A stretch of 54,480 bases of DNA. Source: Citrobacter youngae. GTDB taxonomy: Bacteria > Pseudomonadota > Gammaproteobacteria > Enterobacterales > Enterobacteriaceae. A program made the position numbers and the translations under genes. The stretch's first letter is position 1. The number at the start of each line of letters is the position of its first letter. This document shows positions 1-10,655 of the stretch, one piece after another. The stretch is from the NCBI RefSeq assembly GCF_003818115.1, contig NZ_RPOI01000022.1, positions 1-54,480 of the forward strand, in the 5' to 3' direction. The notes beneath the pieces are model-generated. The model did not search any database, was not told the origin of the DNA, and saw only the letters and a program-made list of their open reading frames with translations.

Positions 1-32
1 CGGCCCGTAGGGCGAGCCACGTAGTGGCGAGT

Positions 33-51
33 AATCCTCTATCACCGACCA
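33..51 (+). other. 3' end of tRNA-Pro (proK), candidate att site
   Basis: The 19 nt at this position match the T-arm 3' strand, acceptor strand, discriminator and CCA of enterobacterial proK, and the following AAATTC plus terminator is the normal proK downstream sequence. The tRNA body that should precede it is missing: bases 1-32 are unrelated and contain two small palindromes with the same GTA centre (CCCGTAGGG, CCACGTAGTGG). A tRNA 3' tail without its 5' part is the usual sign of the distal att repeat of an element integrated in a tRNA. The element itself lies outside the window. Confidence 0.7.
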
Positions 52-61
52 AATTCAAAAT

Positions 62-86
62 CCTGCTCAGCGAGCAGGTTTTTTTT
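62..86 (+). terminator. proK terminator
   Basis: A 7-bp perfect stem (CCTGCTC/GAGCAGG) with a 3-nt loop is followed by eight T. It is the intrinsic terminator normally found just after proK. Confidence 0.85.
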
Positions 87-90
87 GCTT

Positions 91-183
91 TGTAGGCCTG
101 ATAAGCGCAGCGCCATCAGGCAAAACATTGCAGCATTTTGGCATTGCCGGATGGCGGCGCAGACGCCTTATCCGGCCTACAGG
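91..183. repeat. REP pair (BIME)
   Basis: Two REP palindromes in opposite orientation (91-122 and 144-181) show the usual GTAGGCC(T/G)GATAAG and CCGGATGGCG cores. This is a typical enterobacterial intergenic BIME. Confidence 0.85.
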
Positions 184-612
184 CTCAGTTTCATCCCGGC
201 GTGTATGGTGTTATTCCAACCCCACCTTTGACCTTCATTTTATCTGCAAAAATTGTGCACCACTTCCCACTGACTGTTAACGATTCTGTGACATATTCCA
301 TTGCCTTTTTTTATATTTGCTTGAATCTTTTTTTGCGTTACTTATGGCTGAACCCAGCATTTTCCGCTGTGCGTTTTAACGTTCATGGTATTAATCGCTC
401 AGATATGCAGCATGTGTTGAGAAAATTTTCATAATTTGCATAAATGTTAATCACCAAATGTTTCTGAATATGAAGATATTTATTCTGGCATAGTGCGCGT
501 AGCACAAATTTCCCTGCTGAAAATACCCGCCTGCACTTTTTTTAATCTTTGTGTGCCAATTCTCACCGTTGGTGTAAATCGCGGTTACCTGTATTGACGT
601 TTTCACATTCTG
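184..612. other. AT-rich region upstream of dppA
   Basis: No convincing gene is seen in this stretch between the REP pair and the putative dppA promoter. The short open frames here have no recognisable product and no good ribosome binding site. It probably holds upstream regulatory sequence for dppA. Confidence 0.5.
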
Positions 613-641
613 TTGACAGATTGTAGGGCATGAGGGGCATT
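613..641 (+). promoter_or_regulatory. putative dppA promoter
   Basis: A consensus -35 hexamer TTGACA at 613-618 lies about 150 nt before dppA. At 17 nt spacing the -10 is weak (GGCATT), so exact placement is uncertain. A long dppA leader agrees with the known E. coli arrangement. Confidence 0.45.
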
Positions 642-760
642 TCATGGAGAATCCGCGCTGCAACTCAGTCGCTTATGTGAACGGAATCCCCATCCTCTTA
701 ACGCCGACCGGCCGGGTAAAAAACAAAAAAGGCCAGGCGGTGCAAACCCACTGCAAAGGG

Positions 761-786
761 TAAAACAACAAACATCACATTTGGAG
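761..786 (+). promoter_or_regulatory. GcvB target region and RBS of dppA
   Basis: The dppA ribosome binding site GGAG (783-786) is preceded by a CA-rich, G-free run with ACAACA and ACATCACA. In E. coli and Salmonella this segment of dppA mRNA pairs with the GU-rich R1 region of the small RNA GcvB, which represses translation. The site is inferred from that conservation; gcvB is not in the window. Confidence 0.6.
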
Positions 787-793
787 CAGAAGA

Positions 794-2401
794 ATGAGTA
801 TTTCCTTGAAGAAGTCAGGGATGCTGAAGCTTGGTCTGAGCCTGGTGGCTATGACCGTCGCAGCAAGCGTACAGGCTAAAACTCTGGTTTATTGTTCAGA
901 AGGATCTCCTGAAGGCTTTAACCCGCAGCTTTTCACCTCTGGTACCACCTATGATGCCAGCTCCGTGCCGATCTATAACCGCCTGGTCGAGTTCAAAACC
1001 GGCACAACTGAAGTGATCCCGGGACTTGCTGAGAAGTGGGAAATCAGCGAAGACGGTAAAACCTATACCTTCCACCTTCGCCCTGGCGTGAAGTGGCAGG
1101 ACAACAAAGATTTCAAACCGACGCGCGATTTCAACGCCGATGACGTGGTGTTCTCTTTCGATCGTCAGAAAAATGCCCAGAACCCGTACCACAAAGTTTC
1201 TGGCGGCAGCTATGAATACTTCGAAGGGATGGGCCTGCCGGATCTGATCTCCGAAGTGAAAAAGGTGGATGATAAAACCGTTCAGTTCGTGCTGACTCGC
1301 CCGGAAGCACCGTTCCTGGCTGACCTGGCGATGGACTTCGCTTCTATTCTTTCCAAAGAATATGCGGACAACATGCTGAAAGCCGGTTCCCCGGAGAAAG
1401 TGGATCTGAACCCAATCGGTACCGGTCCGTTCCAGCTGCAGCAGTACCAGAAAGACTCCCGTATTCTGTATAAAGCATTCGAAGGTTACTGGGGCACTAA
1501 GCCGCAGATCGACCGTCTGGTCTTCTCCATTACGCCTGATGCTTCCGTGCGTTATGCCAAGTTGCAGAAGAACGAGTGCCAGGTGATGCCGTACCCGAAC
1601 CCGGCAGACATCGCGCGCATGAAGCAGGATAAAAACATCAATCTGATGGAGCAGGCCGGTCTGAACGTTGGCTACCTCTCTTTCAACACCGAGAAGAAAC
1701 CGTTTGATGACGTGAAAGTCCGTCAGGCGCTGACCTACGCGGTAAACAAAGACGCGATCATTAAAGCGGTTTATCAGGGTGCTGGCGTTGCCGCGAAAAA
1801 CCTGATCCCACCGACCATGTGGGGCTATAACGACGACATTAAAGATTACACCTACGATCCTGAGAAAGCCAAAGCACTGCTGAAGGAAGCCGGTCAGGAC
1901 AAAGGCTTTACCGTTGAGCTGTGGGCTATGCCGGTACAGCGTCCATATAACCCGAACGCCCGTCGTATGGCGGAAATGGTTCAGGCTGACTGGGCGAAAA
2001 TTGGCGTTCAGGCCAAGATTGTGACCTACGAGTGGGGCGAGTATCTGAAACGCGCCAAAGCGGGTGAGCATCAGGCGGTGATGATGGGTTGGACCGGTGA
2101 CAACGGGGATCCGGACAACTTCTTCGCCACCCTGTTCAGCTGTGCGGCAGCGAAAGACGGTTCTAACTACTCTCGCTGGTGCTACAAACCGTTTGAAGAC
2201 CTGATCCAACCGGCGCGTGCGACCGACGATCACAACAAACGTATTGAACTGTACAAGCAAGCTCAGGTTGTTATGCACGACCAGGCTCCGGCTCTGATTG
2301 TTGCTCACTCCACCGTGTACGAACCAGTGCGTAAAGAAGTGAAAGGCTATGTGGTTGATCCATTAGGCAAACACCACTTCGAAAACGTCTCTGTCGAATA
2401 A
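794..2401 (+). CDS. dppA: Dipeptide-binding periplasmic protein DppA
   Basis: This is the periplasmic receptor of the dipeptide ABC importer, which also feeds the dipeptide chemotaxis receptor Tap and heme uptake in E. coli. The 535 residues match the E. coli length. A Sec signal peptide is seen at 1-28 (KK, hydrophobic core, cleavage after SVQA), and the rest is an SBP_bac_5 family fold. The ATG is placed by GGAG 8 nt upstream. It is the first gene of dppABCDF, with a REP element between it and dppB that often makes the first-gene transcript more abundant. No defects are seen. Confidence 0.97.
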   Translation: MSISLKKSGMLKLGLSLVAMTVAASVQAKTLVYCSEGSPEGFNPQLFTSGTTYDASSVPIYNRLVEFKTGTTEVIPGLAEKWEISEDGKTYTFHLRPGVKWQDNKDFKPTRDFNADDVVFSFDRQKNAQNPYHKVSGGSYEYFEGMGLPDLISEVKKVDDKTVQFVLTRPEAPFLADLAMDFASILSKEYADNMLKAGSPEKVDLNPIGTGPFQLQQYQKDSRILYKAFEGYWGTKPQIDRLVFSITPDASVRYAKLQKNECQVMPYPNPADIARMKQDKNINLMEQAGLNVGYLSFNTEKKPFDDVKVRQALTYAVNKDAIIKAVYQGAGVAAKNLIPPTMWGYNDDIKDYTYDPEKAKALLKEAGQDKGFTVELWAMPVQRPYNPNARRMAEMVQADWAKIGVQAKIVTYEWGEYLKRAKAGEHQAVMMGWTGDNGDPDNFFATLFSCAAAKDGSNYSRWCYKPFEDLIQPARATDDHNKRIELYKQAQVVMHDQAPALIVAHSTVYEPVRKEVKGYVVDPLGKHHFENVSVE

Positions 2402-2438
2402 TTAAAAGCAATCAAGGAAGCGCTGCGCCCCGGTATTG

Positions 2439-2470
2439 TGTAGGCCGGATAAGCGCAGCGCCATCCGGCG
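2439..2470. repeat. REP element between dppA and dppB
   Basis: A single REP palindrome (GTAGGCCGGATAAG ... CCATCCGGC) lies in the 166-nt gap. Such elements in polycistronic messages typically stabilise the upstream RNA, consistent with the high need for a binding protein relative to its permease. Confidence 0.85.
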
Positions 2471-2567
2471 TAATGCTTTACCCACGATGCAGTTTGCGTG
2501 GGATAAGATTTGTGAGCAATACAGACTCACGGTTCCAGGCCGTGCGTCATTAGAGAGAATCCGGGTT

Positions 2568-3587
2568 ATGTTGCAGTTCATTCTCCGACGTTTGGGACTC
2601 GTCATCCCCACGTTTATCGGTATCACTCTTCTCACCTTTGCCTTCGTCCATATGATCCCCGGCGATCCGGTTATGATCATGGCGGGTGAACGTGGGATCT
2701 CCCCTGAGCGTCATGCTCAACTGTTGGCTGAACTCGGTCTGGATAAGCCGATGTGGCAGCAGTACCTCCACTATATCTGGGGGGTTATGCATGGTGATTT
2801 AGGTATCTCGCTGAAAAGCCGCTTACCGGTGTGGGAAGAGTTCGTGCCTCGCTTCAAAGCGACGCTGGAACTCGGCGTCTGCGCGATGATTTTCGCCGTC
2901 GCAGTAGGTATCCCGGTGGGTGTTCTTGCTGCCGTTAAGCGCGGCTCCATTTTCGATCATACCGCCGTTGGCCTGGCGCTGACCGGTTACTCCATGCCGA
3001 TCTTCTGGTGGGGCATGATGCTGATCATGCTGGTTTCCGTGCAGTGGAACCTGACGCCAGTTTCTGGGCGGGTGAGCGACATGGTATTCCTTGATGATTC
3101 CAATCCCCTGACCGGTTTTATGTTGATCGACACCGCCATCTGGGGTGAAGAGGGCAATTTTATCGATGCGCTGGCGCATATGGTCCTACCGGCAATGGTG
3201 CTGGGCACTATACCTCTGGCGGTCATTGTGCGTATGACCCGTTCATCGATGCTGGAAGTGCTGGGTGAGGATTACATCCGTACCGCGCGCGCTAAAGGTT
3301 TGACCCGCATGCGCGTCATCATCATTCATGCTCTGCGTAACGCGATGCTGCCCGTTGTAACCGTTATCGGCCTGCAGGTCGGTACGCTGCTGGCCGGGGC
3401 AATCCTGACCGAGACTATCTTCTCGTGGCCGGGTCTGGGACGCTGGTTGATAGATGCGCTGCAACGCCGTGATTATCCGGTAGTGCAGGGCGGGGTACTG
3501 CTGGTCGCGACGATGATTATCCTCGTCAACCTGCTGGTAGACCTGCTGTACGGCGTGGTGAACCCGCGTATTCGGCATAAGAAGTAA
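2568..3587 (+). CDS. dppB: Dipeptide ABC transporter permease DppB
   Basis: This is one of two inner-membrane channel subunits of the dipeptide importer. I take the ATG at 2568 (protein begins MLQFILRRLG), giving 339 residues, the E. coli length; an upstream in-frame start at 2436 would read through the REP element. Six or so membrane segments are visible, with the long periplasmic loop between segments 1 and 2 typical of DppB/OppB. The ABC-coupling EAA-like loop (EDYIRTARAKGL) lies near residues 230-245. It is followed by dppC after 9 nt. Confidence 0.96.
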   Translation: MLQFILRRLGLVIPTFIGITLLTFAFVHMIPGDPVMIMAGERGISPERHAQLLAELGLDKPMWQQYLHYIWGVMHGDLGISLKSRLPVWEEFVPRFKATLELGVCAMIFAVAVGIPVGVLAAVKRGSIFDHTAVGLALTGYSMPIFWWGMMLIMLVSVQWNLTPVSGRVSDMVFLDDSNPLTGFMLIDTAIWGEEGNFIDALAHMVLPAMVLGTIPLAVIVRMTRSSMLEVLGEDYIRTARAKGLTRMRVIIIHALRNAMLPVVTVIGLQVGTLLAGAILTETIFSWPGLGRWLIDALQRRDYPVVQGGVLLVATMIILVNLLVDLLYGVVNPRIRHKK

Positions 3588-3596
3588 GGGGCCATC

Positions 3597-4499
3597 ATGT
3601 CACAGGTTACTGAAAATAAAGTTATTGCTGCACCGGTGCCGATGACGCCGCTGCAGGAGTTCTGGCACTATTTTAAACGCAACAAAGGTGCGGTTGTTGG
3701 GCTGGTGTACGTTGTGGTGATGATCCTGATTGCGGTCTTTGCCAACGTTCTCGCGCCGTACAACCCGGCAGACCAGTTCCGCGATACGCTGCTGGCTCCG
3801 CCGGCATGGCAGGAAGGCGGTTCCATGGCGCACCTGCTTGGTACTGATGATGTGGGCCGCGATGTGCTGTCCCGCCTGATGTACGGGGCGCGTCTGTCGC
3901 TGTTGGTTGGCTGTCTGGTGGTGGTGCTTTCCCTGCTGATGGGCGTGGTTCTCGGGCTTATCGCCGGTTACTTTGGCGGGATTGTCGATAACGTCATCAT
4001 GCGCGTGGTTGATATCATGCTGGCGCTGCCGAGCCTGTTACTGGCGCTGGTGCTGGTGGCGGTATTTGGTCCCTCGATTGGCAACGCCGCGCTGGCGCTG
4101 ACGTTCGTGGCATTGCCGCACTATGTGCGTCTGACGCGTGCCGCCGTACTGGTGGAGGTGAACCGCGACTATGTCACCGCATCCCGCGTGGCCGGAGCCG
4201 GTGCGATGCGCCAAATGTTCGTCAATATTCTGCCTAACTGTCTTGCGCCGCTGATTGTTCAGGCGTCGCTTGGCTTCTCTAACGCCATTCTCGATATGGC
4301 TGCCCTCGGCTTTCTGGGGATGGGCGCACAGCCGCCGACGCCAGAGTGGGGCACCATGCTCTCTGACGTGCTGCAGTTCGCTCAAAGCGCCTGGTGGGTC
4401 GTGACCTTCCCGGGTCTGGCGATCCTGCTGACGGTGCTGGCATTTAACCTGATGGGTGACGGTCTGCGTGACGCGCTCGATCCCAAACTGAAGCAGTAA
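3597..4499 (+). CDS. dppC: Dipeptide ABC transporter permease DppC
   Basis: This is the second channel subunit, 300 residues as in E. coli. The N-terminal cytoplasmic tail precedes a first membrane segment at about 35-57. The EAA-like coupling loop is [13 protein letters not shown] at about 183-195. It belongs to the binding-protein-dependent transport permease family of the OppC type. It sits 9 nt after dppB and 10 nt before dppD in the same operon. Confidence 0.96.
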   Translation: MSQVTENKVIAAPVPMTPLQEFWHYFKRNKGAVVGLVYVVVMILIAVFANVLAPYNPADQFRDTLLAPPAWQEGGSMAHLLGTDDVGRDVLSRLMYGARLSLLVGCLVVVLSLLMGVVLGLIAGYFGGIVDNVIMRVVDIMLALPSLLLALVLVAVFGPSIGNAALALTFVALPHYVRLTRAAVLVEVNRDYVTASRVAGAGAMRQMFVNILPNCLAPLIVQASLGFSNAILDMAALGFLGMGAQPPTPEWGTMLSDVLQFAQSAWWVVTFPGLAILLTVLAFNLMGDGLRDALDPKLKQ

Positions 4500-4509
4500 G
4501 AGGTTCGAG

Positions 4510-5493
4510 ATGGCGTTATTAAATGTAGATAAATTATCGGTGCACTTCGGCGACGTAGGTTCCGAATTCCGCGCCGTGGACCGCATTAGCTACAGTGTGA
4601 ACCAGGGTGAAGTGGTTGGCATTGTTGGGGAATCTGGTTCTGGTAAGTCCGTCAGCTCGCTGGCGATTATGGGGTTGATTGACTACCCAGGCCGCGTTAT
4701 GGCTGAAAATCTGGAGTTTAATGGTCGCGACCTGAAGCGCATCTCTGAGAAAGAGCGTCGCCAACTGGTGGGTGCGGAAGTGGCAATGATCTTCCAGGAC
4801 CCGATGACCAGCCTTAACCCCTGCTACACCGTCGGCTACCAGATTATGGAAGCCATCAAGGTGCACCAGGGCGGCAATAAAAAAACGCGTATTCAGCGGG
4901 CAATTGACCTGCTGACGCTGGTGGGGATCCCCGATCCGGCCTCGCGCCTGGATGTCTATCCGCACCAGTTGTCCGGTGGGATGAGCCAGCGCGTGATGAT
5001 CGCGATGGCGATTGCCTGTCGTCCGAAGCTGCTGATTGCCGATGAACCTACAACGGCGCTGGATGTGACCATTCAGGCGCAGATCATCGAGCTACTGCTG
5101 GAATTGCAGCAAAAAGAGAACATGGCGCTGGTCTTGATTACCCACGATCTGGCGCTGGTGGCCGAAGCCGCGCACAAAATCATCGTGATGTACGCCGGGC
5201 AGGTAGTGGAAACCGGGGCCGCGCAGGATATCTTCCGTGCGCCGCGCCATCCCTATACCCAGGCATTGCTACGTGCGTTGCCGGAGTTTGCACAGGATAA
5301 AGCGCGTCTGGCCTCACTGCCGGGCGTGGTTCCAGGGAAATATGACCGTCCGAGCGGCTGTCTGTTGAACCCGCGCTGCCCCTATGCGACCGACAAATGC
5401 CGTGCTGAAGAACCTGAACTGAACCTGCTGGAAGGCGGTCGTCAGTCGAAATGCCACTACCCACTTGATGATGCCGGGAGGCCTGGGCTATGA
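4510..5493 (+). CDS. dppD: Dipeptide ABC transporter ATPase DppD
   Basis: This is one of two ATPases that energise the importer. It has 327 residues with Walker A GESGSGKS at 40-47, ABC signature LSGGMSQRV near 155-163, Walker B LLIADEP near 175-183 and the H-loop in ITHDLALV. The C-terminal oligopeptide-transporter ATPase extension carries its usual cysteine pattern ([15 protein letters not shown]). Its TGA overlaps the dppF ATG (ATGA), indicating translational coupling. Confidence 0.96.
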   Translation: MALLNVDKLSVHFGDVGSEFRAVDRISYSVNQGEVVGIVGESGSGKSVSSLAIMGLIDYPGRVMAENLEFNGRDLKRISEKERRQLVGAEVAMIFQDPMTSLNPCYTVGYQIMEAIKVHQGGNKKTRIQRAIDLLTLVGIPDPASRLDVYPHQLSGGMSQRVMIAMAIACRPKLLIADEPTTALDVTIQAQIIELLLELQQKENMALVLITHDLALVAEAAHKIIVMYAGQVVETGAAQDIFRAPRHPYTQALLRALPEFAQDKARLASLPGVVPGKYDRPSGCLLNPRCPYATDKCRAEEPELNLLEGGRQSKCHYPLDDAGRPGL

Positions 5494-6494
5494 GTACGCA
5501 AAAGGCCGCCGCGCAACAGCCGCTGTTGCAGGCAATTGACCTGAAAAAACACTACCCGGTGAAGAAGGGCATGTTCGCCCCGGAACGCCTGGTGAAAGCG
5601 CTGGACGGCGTTTCCTTTACTCTGGAGCGCGGTAAAACGCTGGCGGTGGTAGGTGAGTCGGGCTGTGGGAAATCCACCCTTGGCCGTCTGCTGACGATGA
5701 TTGAAATCCCGACCGGCGGTGAGTTGTATTACCAGGGACAGGATTTACTCAAGCACGACCCGCAGGCGCAGAAGCTGCGTCGGCAGAAAATCCAGATAGT
5801 GTTCCAGAACCCCTATGGTTCCCTGAACCCGCGTAAAAAAGTAGGGCAGATTCTGGAAGAGCCGTTGCTGATCAACTCCACGCTCAGCAAAGAGGAGCGC
5901 CGTGAAAAAGCGCTGGCGATGATGGCGAAAGTGGGACTGAAAACCGAGCACTACGACCGCTATCCGCATATGTTCTCCGGCGGCCAGCGTCAGCGTATCG
6001 CCATTGCCCGCGGTCTGATGCTTGACCCGGATGTGGTGATTGCCGACGAACCTGTCTCGGCGCTGGACGTTTCCGTACGTGCGCAGGTGCTGAACCTGAT
6101 GATGGACTTGCAACAGGAACTGGGGCTGTCATACGTCTTTATCTCGCACGACCTGTCGGTGGTAGAGCACATTGCCGATGAAGTGATGGTGATGTATTTA
6201 GGCCGCTGTGTGGAAAAAGGAACCAAGGATCAGATCTTCAATAATCCACGGCATCCGTACACTCAGGCGCTGCTCTCCGCAACGCCGCGCCTGAACCCGG
6301 ACGATCGCCGCGAGCGTATCAAGCTGACCGGTGAGCTGCCAAGCCCGCTGAATCCGCCACCGGGCTGTGCGTTCAACGCCCGTTGCCGTCGTCGCTTTGG
6401 TCCGTGTACTCAGCTTCAGCCACAGTTAAAAGACTATGGTGGTCAACTGGTAGCCTGTTTCGCCGTTGACCAGGACGAAAACCCACAGCAATAA
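5490..6494 (+). CDS. dppF: Dipeptide ABC transporter ATPase DppF
   Basis: This is the partner ATPase of DppD, 334 residues. Walker A is GESGCGKST, signature FSGGQRQRI, Walker B VVIADEP and switch His in SHDLSVV. The C-terminal domain has the PGCAFNARC cysteine motif of Opp/Dpp ATPases. It is translationally coupled to dppD and is the last gene of the operon, with a strong terminator 21 nt after the stop. Confidence 0.96.
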   Translation: MSTQKAAAQQPLLQAIDLKKHYPVKKGMFAPERLVKALDGVSFTLERGKTLAVVGESGCGKSTLGRLLTMIEIPTGGELYYQGQDLLKHDPQAQKLRRQKIQIVFQNPYGSLNPRKKVGQILEEPLLINSTLSKEERREKALAMMAKVGLKTEHYDRYPHMFSGGQRQRIAIARGLMLDPDVVIADEPVSALDVSVRAQVLNLMMDLQQELGLSYVFISHDLSVVEHIADEVMVMYLGRCVEKGTKDQIFNNPRHPYTQALLSATPRLNPDDRRERIKLTGELPSPLNPPPGCAFNARCRRRFGPCTQLQPQLKDYGGQLVACFAVDQDENPQQ

Positions 6495-6514
6495 ACGTGG
6501 GTTATGACCCGATA

Positions 6515-6541
6515 ACCGGAGCCTTGTGCTCCGGTTTTTTT
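6515..6541 (+). terminator. dpp operon terminator
   Basis: An 8-bp stem (ACCGGAGC/GCTCCGGT) with a 5-nt loop is followed by seven T. It is placed directly after dppF. Confidence 0.9.
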
Positions 6542-6670
6542 ATAATTCGTTTTTACTCCCACAATGTGAGTCCATTGGCAGAACATTATTCCATAGTGTC
6601 TAGAATATAGTCAGATTTTTGGACGGCACAGAAATATCTACTTCGCAGTTGCTAACTACCAGGAGCAAAT

Positions 6671-7873
6671 GTGGTCACGATACGCTGGGATATTAAAACA
6701 ATTGATCGTCTGTCGATGGTTGAGGATGTCCTGAAGGAATTTTCCTGTTGTGATATCAATATCATCTCCATGAAAGTCACACCTGGACGGATCCTGATTA
6801 AATCCTGGTGTCGCCAGTTACAGGATATTTCCTGCGTGCAATCCTGTTTAAGCCGACGTGCCGATATTATTAACGTCGCTTACCTGTGTGAAGAGATAAG
6901 CGAGTTGTCGATGTCTGAGCCGGAACGCCCGCGCTATTTCTCTGACATTATTTGCAGCAGCCAGAGCATGCACTCGCTTATCGAAAAGGCGATAAAAATT
7001 GCTGACAGCAAATATACCGTTCTGATCCGTGGTGATACGGGCACTGGTAAAGAATTGCTGGCCCGGGCTATCCATAATTCCGGTCAGCGGCGTTTTTATC
7101 CGTTTATTCCGGTTAACTGCTCTGCGCTACCTGAGTCGTTGATGGAGAGTGAATTCTTTGGCTATGAGAAAGGGGCTTTTAGCGGCGCAGACTGTAAAGG
7201 TAAAAAAGGGTTGTTTGAAATGGCCGAGAAAGGCACCCTTTTTCTCGATGCATTTGGTGAAATGTCGCTGGGCTTACAGGCTAAATTATTGCGCGTCCTG
7301 CAGGATGGCGGGATCCGTCGCGTTGGCGGGGCGCAAATTATTCCGGTTAATGTACGCATTATTGTGGCAACCAACGCCAATCTGGAAGAGATGGTGGAGC
7401 AACGCCTGCTGCGCGCCGATCTCTATTACCGCATCAATGTACTTTCCCTGACTATTCCACCCTTGCGGGAACGCCCACAGGATATCAGTCTGTTGATTCG
7501 CCACTTTGTGCAGAAATACGCGAAGGAATTCCAGCGACGGATCATTCTGGATAAAGCTTGCTTTGATACCCTGCATCATCACAGTTGGCCGGGAAATGTG
7601 CGCGAACTGGAAAATACCATTATTCGCCTGATGCTAATGGCGGAGTCCGATGTCATAACGCGGGAAGAATTAGGAATAGTGAATTTTCCCGCCGTTAAGC
7701 AAGGCCCGACAGAACGTCCTTTTAAAGAGCAGATCCAGTGCGCCGAGCGTCAGTTAATTGAACAGATGGTGGAGGAGAATGTGTCGTCACGGCATATCGC
7801 CAAAGCGCTGGGGGTGTCACATACCACGGTACTGAATAAAATTCGCAGCTATCAACTGGAGAGTGTGAGCTAA
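6671..7873 (+). CDS. Sigma-54-type AAA+ activator with N-terminal ACT domain
   Basis: This is a bacterial enhancer-binding protein resembling a short TyrR, 400 residues. Residues 1-80 look like an ACT amino-acid-sensing domain. The AAA+ domain has Walker A GDTGTGKE (121-128), the sigma-54 loop as GAFSGA (168-173) and Walker B TLFLDA (189-194). A Fis-type helix-turn-helix lies at about 376-398. The Walker B catalytic Glu (normally LDE) is Ala194, which would be expected to weaken ATP hydrolysis. The start is GTG with AGGAG 5 nt upstream; an ATG two bases earlier is out of frame. It faces the permease-megL unit, whose promoter has sigma-54 elements, so it is the probable regulator of methionine breakdown. 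That link is inference. Confidence 0.85.
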   Translation: MVTIRWDIKTIDRLSMVEDVLKEFSCCDINIISMKVTPGRILIKSWCRQLQDISCVQSCLSRRADIINVAYLCEEISELSMSEPERPRYFSDIICSSQSMHSLIEKAIKIADSKYTVLIRGDTGTGKELLARAIHNSGQRRFYPFIPVNCSALPESLMESEFFGYEKGAFSGADCKGKKGLFEMAEKGTLFLDAFGEMSLGLQAKLLRVLQDGGIRRVGGAQIIPVNVRIIVATNANLEEMVEQRLLRADLYYRINVLSLTIPPLRERPQDISLLIRHFVQKYAKEFQRRIILDKACFDTLHHHSWPGNVRELENTIIRLMLMAESDVITREELGIVNFPAVKQGPTERPFKEQIQCAERQLIEQMVEENVSSRHIAKALGVSHTTVLNKIRSYQLESVS

Positions 7874-7896
7874 GCGCCGCCAGGTGTTGACGGCGC
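7874..7896. terminator. Possible bidirectional hairpin between convergent genes
   Basis: An inverted repeat GCGCCG/CGGCGC with an 11-nt loop lies in the 35-nt gap between the regulator and the permease stops. There is no T run on either side, so termination function is uncertain. Confidence 0.35.
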
Positions 7897-7908
7897 AGTT
7901 TACGCGGG

Positions 7909-9206
7909 TTATTCAATCAGCTTCAGTAATGGCGACAGGCACAGCAGGATCCCGTACAGCAGGATTAGCCAGGTTTTCAGCCCGCGCAGTTTTTCCAGCT
8001 GTGTGACTTTATAGATCAGGAAAAACGGAATAATACACGACACAATCCCGTACAGCGGGCTGCCTAACTGGAAGAACACCAGTACCGATACGCGAAACGA
8101 TACCCAAATAACCAGCGTAATAACGATAAATGTGCAAATACCCAGCGTAAGCACCAGAGGATTAATTTTCTCCACGTCAATAACGCGGCTCAGAACGTTA
8201 AGAATAATTCCTTTAATCGCCTCGTGGAATCCCAAATAAATACCAAAGAATGCGGTTAATACAGCGAAGATATTTAACACCGTTGAGGTGATGTGAATAA
8301 TCTGACCAGGAATAACCTGCGCCGCCAGAGCCAGTGCAGAAATATTCTGTTCGAAGGCTGAAACGGCCTCTTCGTGGCTAATCGAAAAGGTAAAAGAGAA
8401 GGAGAAAAACAGGATGACCGCAATCAGCGTAATGTAACTGATCCGATGCGTGCGTATAGCCATACGTGTGGCCAGTACCCGGTCCGCCACCCGTTTGCGG
8501 TAGGCAATGTTCATGGGGTTCAGCACCTGAATAAACACCGCCGAGAAGAAGCAGAATGGGATAGTCAGCAGCACATCGCGAAAGAACACCGATGCTTCAG
8601 GAAAGGCGCTGATATTGCTGAAGTTCCAGTGCGGAACCATCGCAAAGCCGAAGATGATGATAATGCCGACTTTTACCACCACCATCGGACCGGAGATTTT
8701 GAACAGTAGCTTTTCTCCCCCGGAAGCAATGGCTACCAGTACGGCAAAAATGGCCACTTTGTAGATGATTGACTGCGAAAGGTCGGTATCGGTTAGCCCA
8801 AAAGTTTTGATATACGAGGCGCTGTCAAAAACCACCGATAATGAATAGATGAATATTCCATGAATAATCATCAAAAGTAAATCACACCGAGGAATACACC
8901 CCAGTTTTTCCCAAGGTAATGACTTATAATATCGGTGTAGTCATTGCAGGTTTCACTTTCGGATAATGTTTTTAAATAAATGTCCTGCACAATGTACGTT
9001 GCCGGGTAAGCGATAATAAAGGCGACAATAAAAACCCAAATGCCGGTTAAGCCAATTTGTACCGGCATCAGAACTGTACCCGCACCAATTGCCATGCCGA
9101 TGCAGAGTAATACCCAGCCAAAATCGTATTTTGTAAACGGTATTTTCTTTGAGAATGGTACGGCGGTTGCTGTATTGTTGCTTAATTGTATTGTGTTGTC
9201 CTGCAT
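7909..9206 (-). pseudogene. HAAAP-family amino acid permease (YhjV/SdaC-like), split by frameshift
   Basis: Two adjacent minus-strand frames together make one full permease of the hydroxy/aromatic amino acid permease family. The first (9206 to 8871, 111 residues) covers the N-terminus to the third membrane segment and ends GVIYF-stop. The second (8871 to 7909, 320 residues) continues with [11 protein letters not shown]. Joining them by a -1 shift at TAC-TTT-TGA gives GVIYFLMIIHG, the unbroken family sequence, so one T seems lost from a run of T (four instead of five). The stop and the next ATG overlap as TGATG, so coupled translation of two halves is possible. It lies 117 nt after megL in the same direction; methionine or another amino acid is the likely substrate. 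It may be the local yhjV orthologue. Confidence 0.75.
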
Positions 9207-9288
9207 AGAACCCCCTGCCCAAAATACCCGTTCTCCCCAAAAAAGGAGCGCGCGTATAGCCAGACTGTTGTGCCTTGATGCTCAACGA

Positions 9289-9314
9289 CCTGAACCGAGC
9301 GTCGTCGGTTCAGG
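9289..9314 (-). other. Intercistronic hairpin between megL and permease
   Basis: A perfect 10-bp stem (CCTGAACCGA/TCGGTTCAGG) with a 6-nt loop is centred in the gap. There is no T run, so it is more likely an RNA-stabilising or processing structure than a terminator. Confidence 0.6.
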
Positions 9315-9323
9315 CCGTAATGG

Positions 9324-10550
<1,227 letters not shown>

Positions 10551-10562
10551 TCACAGTCAAAT

Positions 10563-10578
10563 AGCAATCGCTGTGCCA
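10563..10578 (-). promoter_or_regulatory. Sigma-54 promoter of megL
   Basis: On the minus strand the -24 box TGGCAC (10578-10573), a 5-nt spacer and the -12 box TTGCT (10567-10563) match the RpoN consensus TGGCAC-N5-TTGCW at every fixed position. The start point would be near 10552, about 32 nt before the megL ATG. A sigma-54 activator is encoded next to the same unit. Confidence 0.85.
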
Positions 10579-10585
10579 GAAAATA

Positions 10586-10655
10586 AACCAATAGATATCA
10601 ATTGGTTATTTATATTCTGACATTAATTGTCGGCAGGAATGTTGCCAACTGGCAA
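10586..10655. promoter_or_regulatory. Candidate activator-binding palindromes upstream of megL
   Basis: Two inverted repeats lie upstream of the sigma-54 promoter: AACCAAT-N8-ATTGGTT (10586-10607) and TTGCCA-AC-TGGCAA (10642-10655). The second is centred about 97 bp from the predicted start, a usual distance for enhancer-binding sites. Neither resembles a TyrR box. Assignment is inference. Confidence 0.5.

Noticed and set aside
896-2308. 470-codon minus-strand open frame opposite dppA
   Set aside because: It is antisense to a well-conserved gene, with no recognisable product and no ribosome binding site; it arises from codon bias of dppA.
8866-8880. Programmed -1 frameshift in the permease
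   Set aside because: TAC-TTT-TGA is not a classical slippery heptamer and I see no stimulatory structure; a one-base deletion is simpler.
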